Shown here piece after piece: positions 5,496-9,263 of a DNA stretch of 9,263 bases. The notes under the pieces were generated by a model. That model did not search any database and had not been told where the DNA came from. It worked only from the letters and a program-made list of their open reading frames with translations. The stretch is from Sediminispirochaeta sp964394395 (lineage in GTDB: Bacteria > Spirochaetota > Spirochaetia > DSM-16054 > Sediminispirochaetaceae). The first letter of the stretch is position 1. Every line of letters starts with the position of its first letter. The stretch spans positions 1 to 9,263 of the forward strand of contig CAYMWV010000136.1 in assembly GCA_964394395.1 (NCBI GenBank), in the 5' to 3' direction. A program made the position numbers and the translations under genes.

Positions 5496-5888
5496 ATGCA
5501 AGAAAATACCTTTGATTTGGAAAACAGAATGGGCCCGGAAATACCGGAACCCCTTGAAACCTTGGAAGGCCCAGAAAAAGCTGAAGGAGCTGAGAAAGAG
5601 GGACGCAGTCCCGGAGCGCCAAAGAAGCGCCGCCACTGCAGGCCGATCGGAGAACTGCGAAGATTCAAACCCGCCGGTATCCCGGCTTCAAAGCTGGTTC
5701 GACGGATTGTTCATCTTGATGAGTTCGAAGCGATCAGGCTCTGCGATTTGGAGGGTTTGAGTCAAATTGAGGCTGCAGGGGTGATGACCGTAAGCCGGGG
5801 AACCGTTCAGCGGCTGCTTCAGTCGGGACGGTCGAAGATTGCCGGAGCGCTACTCCGGGGAGAAGTCATTATATTGGAGGATGAATAG
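5496..5888 (+). CDS. DUF134/UPF0251 family DNA-binding protein
   Basis: From the ATG at 5496 the product has 130 residues. Residues 44-130 match the UPF0251/DUF134 family: RRHCRPIGELRRFKPAGIP, then LDEFEAIRLCDLEGLSQIEA and MTVSRGTVQRLLQSGRSKIA, a sigma-70-region-4-like helix-turn-helix at about 88-111. The family is predicted to bind DNA; its targets are not established. The N-terminal 40 residues are an unusual Glu/Pro/Gly/Lys-rich tail. ATG 5496 is preferred over the upstream TTG, which lies in the -35 box; ATG 5529 is an alternative with a weak GGA. There is no SD at 5496, and the -10 is 10 nt away. The stop codon touches the ATG of the flavoprotein gene, so the two form an operon, and this protein may regulate it in response to redox state or substrate. 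That role is inference. Confidence 0.85.
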   Translation: MQENTFDLENRMGPEIPEPLETLEGPEKAEGAEKEGRSPGAPKKRRHCRPIGELRRFKPAGIPASKLVRRIVHLDEFEAIRLCDLEGLSQIEAAGVMTVSRGTVQRLLQSGRSKIAGALLRGEVIILEDE

Positions 5889-7346
5889 ATGAAAGGAAAA
5901 AAGGGAAATGAAAAGAGCAGGATAGTGGTGATCGGGGGAGGCCCCGCAGCGATTACTCTGGCAAAGAATCTTGGGGATAGTTATTCACTAACGGTAATCA
6001 GGCCGGAGGATCATTCGATGATCTATTGCGCTATGCCCTACGCCATTGAAGGGCTTCTGCCTGCTGAAAAGACTTTGAAGGCTGACTCCCTTGTTAGCGA
6101 TACCGGGGCACAACTGCTTCGCGATCGGGTTGAGACAGTGGACTTTGATGCGAAAAAGATTAGCACCCGTTCAGGCCAGGTTCTTGCATATGACAAGCTG
6201 GTGATCGCCACCGGCGCAGATCCTGTACTCCCCCCCATAACTGGGGTCAACCTGGAAGGGGTCACCGTATTCAAGCGGGAAGAGGAAATGTACCGGATTG
6301 CGGATATGGTGGATAAAGGTATAGAGGAAGCGGTGGTGGTTGGCGCAGGGGCTATTGGTGTCGAACTTGCTCAGGCTCTTGCTGCTCGAAATGTAAAAAC
6401 TACCCTGGTTGATATGGCTGGCAGTGTGCTTTCAAACCTTGCTGACCCTGAAATGACTGGACCGGCGATGGTGGAGCTGGAAAATCTCGGGATAAGCTTG
6501 AAGCTGGGTCGGATGGTCAAGGCTCTTCAGCCCGCTGGGGAAACTGGGGGAACTACAGCTCCAGGAGGAGCTGTCCCGGGAGAAACTGTCCCAAAAGGAA
6601 GCTCTCTGGATGGTGGACCCTGGCAAGGATCCAATCGGGTAGGCCAGGTCCAACTTGATGATGGTACCACGATTGATACCGATCTGGTGGTCTTTGCTGT
6701 GGGAATGAAGCCCGCTTTGGAACTGTTCCAGGAGACGAATCTTGAGATGGTGCGGGACGGTATTGTGATTGACAGCAGGATGAGAACCAATCGGGAAGAT
6801 GTCTATGCAATTGGTGACTGCACCTCCTTTTTCAGTGGTATAACCGGAGAGAGAACAGGGGGTAAACTGGCTACCAATGCTGTACCCATGGCCAGGGTGC
6901 TTGCCGCTAACCTCAAGGGCGAAGAGCGGGAGTATGACGGCTTTTTTAACGGCGCTGCAACCAAGGCGGGGGAGCTCTTTATCGGTGGAGTTGGTCTGAA
7001 GGAGCAGGAAGCCCGGGAGCGTTTCGACGTTATTGTCGGATATTCGGAATTCACCACCACTTTTCCCATCATGCCAGGGGCAAAAAAGGTTAAGGTGAAG
7101 CTGATAGCAGAGCGGGGAAACGGAAAAATCCTCGGCGGCCAGATAGTAAGCGGCGCACCGCTTACCGACAAGGTGGATCAAATCACCCTGGCTATCCAGT
7201 TCGGGATCACTGCAGAGCAGCTTCTCGGCTTCAGTTATGCAAGCCAGCCCTGGCAATCTTTCTATCCCGCTCACAACCTGCTGGTGAAGGCTTCCGAATC
7301 CCTGGTAAAGCAGATGGAGATGGTGGTGGAGAGGGAGGCTGTATGA
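5889..7346 (+). CDS. FAD/NAD(P)-dependent oxidoreductase, NADH oxidase/CoA-disulfide reductase type
   Basis: The 485-residue product has an N-terminal FAD-binding Rossmann motif (VVIGGGPAA, 13-21), IATGADP (106-112), a second NAD(P)H-binding glycine motif (VVVGAGAIGVELA, 149-161) and the second FAD motif VYAIGDC (305-311). A C-terminal dimerisation domain follows from about 350. Cys47 in MIYCAMPYAIEG sits where the single redox cysteine of the NADH oxidase/CoA-disulfide/persulfide reductase family lies. Reduction of CoA disulfides, persulfides or O2 with NAD(P)H is plausible, but the sequence does not decide the substrate. Residues about 214-251 are a Gly/Thr/Pro-rich insertion in the NAD domain, between a strand and the VQLDDGTTI strand. 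The start is fixed by GGAGG 9 nt upstream and by adjacency to the DUF134 stop (TAGATG). A following ATG overlaps its stop. Confidence 0.87.
   Translation: MKGKKGNEKSRIVVIGGGPAAITLAKNLGDSYSLTVIRPEDHSMIYCAMPYAIEGLLPAEKTLKADSLVSDTGAQLLRDRVETVDFDAKKISTRSGQVLAYDKLVIATGADPVLPPITGVNLEGVTVFKREEEMYRIADMVDKGIEEAVVVGAGAIGVELAQALAARNVKTTLVDMAGSVLSNLADPEMTGPAMVELENLGISLKLGRMVKALQPAGETGGTTAPGGAVPGETVPKGSSLDGGPWQGSNRVGQVQLDDGTTIDTDLVVFAVGMKPALELFQETNLEMVRDGIVIDSRMRTNREDVYAIGDCTSFFSGITGERTGGKLATNAVPMARVLAANLKGEEREYDGFFNGAATKAGELFIGGVGLKEQEARERFDVIVGYSEFTTTFPIMPGAKKVKVKLIAERGNGKILGGQIVSGAPLTDKVDQITLAIQFGITAEQLLGFSYASQPWQSFYPAHNLLVKASESLVKQMEMVVEREAV
6526..6642 (+). repeat. Low-complexity coding insertion in the flavoprotein
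   Basis: This segment encodes roughly residues 214-251, rich in Gly, Thr, Pro and Ser. The DNA contains repeated pieces around GAAACTG and CTGTCCC. It interrupts the NAD-binding domain between two recognisable strands, so it is probably a surface loop expansion. Confidence 0.5.
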
Positions 7347-7595
7347 GCGGGATAGCTTCCGGGGGTGATCCATTTCTGGTAGCCTGTGGAGTGGAAGGAG
7401 AAGGGCGTTAGGGTCATTCTTGGGCAGAGCCTCGGTACCAATGTAGTGAAGATGCGAAAAGGTTTTGTGGTTGTAGTGAGCCGGACAAGAAGCGTTTCAT
7501 CCGCCTTGCTGCAGCTTAGCGGTCGGATCGGTGATTTACAAGATCTTTGGGAGCAAGGGGAAGCGAGAGTTCACCTGGTTTTGCACCGTTGAGTA
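7343..7595 (+). pseudogene. Broken or unresolved ORF downstream of the flavoprotein
   Basis: An ATG at 7343 overlaps the flavoprotein stop (ATGA) and has GGGAGG just upstream, as for a third gene of the operon. The frame gives MSGIASGGDPFLVACGVEGE and stops at 7411. A second frame is then open from 7383 to 7592, and a third from 7531 to the gap. No frame is open throughout and none resembles a family I recognise. Either a gene has decayed by frameshifts or the sequence near the contig end has indel errors. Confidence 0.4.
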
Positions 7596-7695
7596 NNNNN
7601 NNNNNNNNNNNNNNNNNNNNNNNNNNNNNNNNNNNNNNNNNNNNNNNNNNNNNNNNNNNNNNNNNNNNNNNNNNNNNNNNNNNNNNNNNNNNNNN
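7596..7695. other. Assembly gap of 100 Ns
   Basis: Exactly 100 Ns, the usual placeholder for a gap of unknown size. The ten bases before it (7586-7595) and after it (7696-7705) are identical, CCGTTGAGTA, so the flanks may be an unmerged overlap or two copies of a repeat. Confidence 0.95.
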
Positions 7696-7932
7696 CCGTT
7701 GAGTACATTGTTCCCATTAAAAACAGGGAAGGATTATAAGATTTTCGTTGATCTTCCAGAAAAGGAGGTGGCTAAAGAGATACATCTCGTCGGCGATCTC
7801 CTTGTTACTTTACCCCTTGCGAATCAACGCTTTACCGTGCCGGGCGGAGAGGCCATTCTTCTTTCCCATCCATCCCCCATGGTAGCTGCCGGATGCAAAA
7901 ATGGTTATACTCCCACCCATGGACAAGAATGA
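7696..7932 (+). CDS. C-terminal part of an unrecognised protein after the gap
   Basis: One frame is open from the gap to the TGA at 7930-7932 and encodes about 78 residues, including KDYKIFVDLPEKEVAKEIHL and VTLPLANQRFTVPGGEAILL. It looks like natural coding sequence (strands and turns, reasonable codon use) but I recognise no family. The start lies in or before the gap. If the gap is collapsed on the 10-bp overlap, this frame is the same as that of the ATG at 7343, which suggests both may belong to one interrupted gene. Its end overlaps the MFS start at 7919 by 14 nt, so the two may have been coupled. Confidence 0.4.
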   Translation, partial: PLSTLFPLKTGKDYKIFVDLPEKEVAKEIHLVGDLLVTLPLANQRFTVPGGEAILLSHPSPMVAAGCKNGYTPTHGQE

Positions 7933-9202
7933 AAAACTGATACTCACAATTACCGCATCGGCCCACTTCTTTACCCACTTTGCCATGCTCGCCTTTCCTG
8001 CCATGGTGATGCCCATCAGCAGGGATCTGGGCTTATCCCTGGGAAAGGTGATGGATTTCAGTTTCTGGATGTACTTCCTCTACGGGGTGCTGGCTATCGC
8101 CTGGGGGATGGCCAGCGACCGGTGGGGGCATAAACCTGTCCTTTCTTCCGGACTCTTTCTGGCCGGGATCGGTCTTCTGCTTGCCGGACTCCTTCCAGAC
8201 CCGGCGTTCCTTCCCCTCTCCTTTGCTCTGGTAGGGGCTGGTTGCGCTGCCTACCATCCCGCCGGCACCGCTCTGGTAAGCCAGGCTGTCCGGGAGCGGG
8301 GCAGGGCTCTGGGGATTTTGGGTATTTGGGGAAATATCGGTATCGCCCTGGTCCCGGTAATGGTTGGCCTCTTTAATCTTTTTATCGGATGGCGGGGAGG
8401 ACTTGTTGTGAGCGGGCTCTTTGCCCTCTCTTTGGGTCTCTCCACGAGCCTGGCTAGGTATGAACTAAAGCAGAGCCTTGACCGGGCGGAAACGGTGCCT
8501 GTGGAACCGTCGATCCGGAATAAACTCTTTCCCCTTTTTATCCTTACCCTTACCTTCAGCGGTTTGTTGTTTAGAAGCTTCACTGTTACCCTGCCCGCCT
8601 TTCTTGAACTGCGGATAGCTGATCTGCAGGGTGTGCTGGATCAGTTTTCAGGAGGCGCAAAGAGCGGTGCTGGAGGTGAGACAGGAGCTGAGACAGGCGG
8701 TGTCGGAGCGGCATTTGCTACCCTGGCGGCTAACGGAGTGGCCACCGGGATTTATGTCATTGCCATATTGGGTCAATGGGTGGGTGGCCGGGTTGCCGAC
8801 CGCTTCAGCCTGCGCCACGCCTATCCCCTCTTCTTTATTGCCGCCTTTCCCTTTCTGGCCATCCTGGTTCTGGGAAAGAGCTGGCTGATGGTTCCTGCAG
8901 CGGGGCTTTTTGTCTTCTTCATACTGGGGATGCAGCCGGTGGAGAATAGCCTGGTTGCCTTTCTGGTTCCTCCAAAGTGGCGCTCTCTGGGCTTCGGGAT
9001 TAAGTTTACCTTCGGTTTTGGAGCAGGTGCCTTTGCGGTTAAACTGGCGAGCATCTTTGAAAGCAGGTTTGGCCTGGAGAACGCCATGAAGGTGAATCTG
9101 CTCTATCTCGCCGGGGTGATTATTTGCGCCTTACTCCTTTTATTGGCAGCCAGGGGAGCTCCTCCCTTCAGGCACACTATCCGGAAACAATCACACAAAT
9201 AA
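7919..9202 (+). CDS. MFS transporter
   Basis: From the ATG at 7919 the 427-residue protein has about 12 membrane segments. The MFS motif A appears as GMASDRWGHKP (63-73) between TM2 and TM3, with a degenerate copy GGRVADRFSLRH (289-300) between TM8 and TM9. AAYHPAGTALVSQ (110-122) recalls the fosmidomycin-resistance (Fsr)-like branch, but the substrate cannot be told. Residues 243-263 are a Gly/Ala/Glu/Thr-rich insertion in the extracytoplasmic loop before TM8. The frame is open from 7901 (ATG GTT ATA), but 7919 gives a typical short charged N-terminus (MDKNEK). Neither start has an SD; TATACT (7906-7911) lies 7 nt before ATG 7919 and could drive a leaderless mRNA, though no good -35 is seen. 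Downstream lie two hairpins. Confidence 0.85.
   Translation: MDKNEKLILTITASAHFFTHFAMLAFPAMVMPISRDLGLSLGKVMDFSFWMYFLYGVLAIAWGMASDRWGHKPVLSSGLFLAGIGLLLAGLLPDPAFLPLSFALVGAGCAAYHPAGTALVSQAVRERGRALGILGIWGNIGIALVPVMVGLFNLFIGWRGGLVVSGLFALSLGLSTSLARYELKQSLDRAETVPVEPSIRNKLFPLFILTLTFSGLLFRSFTVTLPAFLELRIADLQGVLDQFSGGAKSGAGGETGAETGGVGAAFATLAANGVATGIYVIAILGQWVGGRVADRFSLRHAYPLFFIAAFPFLAILVLGKSWLMVPAAGLFVFFILGMQPVENSLVAFLVPPKWRSLGFGIKFTFGFGAGAFAVKLASIFESRFGLENAMKVNLLYLAGVIICALLLLLAARGAPPFRHTIRKQSHK
8675..8698 (+). repeat. 12-bp imperfect tandem repeat in the MFS gene
   Basis: GGTGAGACAGGA and GCTGAGACAGGC are head-to-tail 12-bp units encoding Gly-Glu-Thr-Gly and Ala-Glu-Thr-Gly within the low-complexity loop of the transporter. 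The in-frame unit fits growth by slippage. Confidence 0.55.
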
Positions 9203-9227
9203 GCCCGGAAATGAAAGGTATCAAACC

Positions 9228-9263
9228 CCAGGGCAAGCCCTGGACCCGGGACGCATAGCGTCC
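9228..9263. repeat. Two adjacent perfect hairpins at the window end
   Basis: CCAGGGC-AA-GCCCTGG (9228-9243) and GGACGC-ATA-GCGTCC (9249-9263) are perfect inverted repeats with loops of 2-3 nt, 26 nt after the MFS stop. The second is cut by the window edge; its left arm could extend back to GGACCCGGGACGC. No T tract is visible, so they may be a terminator completed outside the window or palindromic intergenic repeats. Confidence 0.55.

Noticed and set aside
6432..7373. Long open frame (313 codons) on the minus strand
   Set aside because: It lies antisense to the well-supported flavoprotein gene and its translation resembles no family; it is a shadow frame.
7901..7918. ATG at 7901 as the MFS start
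   Set aside because: It has no SD and adds a hydrophobic, proline-rich stretch; the start at 7919 gives a typical short charged N-terminus. It cannot be fully excluded.

Overview
This window looks like chromosomal DNA from an anaerobic or microaerophilic, free-living bacterium of moderate GC content. The signs are a probable anaerobic sulfatase maturase, a molybdenum-cofactor-type nucleotidyltransferase and a cysteine-based NADH oxidase/CoA-disulfide-reductase-type flavoprotein. The large protein with an HPr-like domain and the remnant of a membrane-anchored LuxR regulator remind me of Spirochaetota (a Spirochaeta-like marine or sediment organism). That assignment is recollection plus inference, with moderate to low confidence. 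Nothing marks the window as phage or plasmid: there are no integrases, transposases, tRNAs or CRISPR arrays.

Left block (1-2760, minus strand). An ArfB-type ribosome-rescue hydrolase gene is followed by a separately promoted gene for a 519-residue protein. Its C-terminal third carries an HPr-like phosphocarrier domain, apparently split by an insertion. The last codons of that gene contain the Shine-Dalgarno (SD) sequence of a MocA-like nucleotidyltransferase gene, which runs off the left edge.

Middle block (2761-5495). A radical-SAM/SPASM protein of the anaerobic sulfatase maturase type, with a C-terminal SEC-C zinc motif, is on the plus strand. It converges on a minus-strand SRPBCC (START-like) gene that has a good promoter, an intrinsic terminator and a dense cluster of short repeats over its promoter. 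Next comes a decayed minus-strand gene: the membrane-spanning N-terminus and the very end of the HTH domain of a LuxR-family regulator survive, with the middle lost and the frame broken.

Right block (5457-9263, plus strand). A DUF134/UPF0251 DNA-binding protein gene abuts an FAD/NAD(P)-dependent disulfide-reductase-like oxidoreductase gene, forming a clear two-gene operon. After it is a broken or unresolved coding stretch interrupted by exactly 100 Ns, with the same 10 bases on both sides of the gap. An MFS transporter gene follows, and the window ends in two adjacent hairpins.

Three themes cross these genes. (1) Several genes have a -10-like box only 6-11 nt before the start codon and no SD, suggesting leaderless or near-leaderless mRNAs, while others have ordinary SDs. 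(2) Four unrelated proteins carry Gly/Ala/Pro/Glu/Thr-rich low-complexity inserts or linkers. (3) Short dyads sit inside several promoters and are candidate operators. The best candidate for something little described is the HPr-domain protein coupled to the nucleotidyltransferase.
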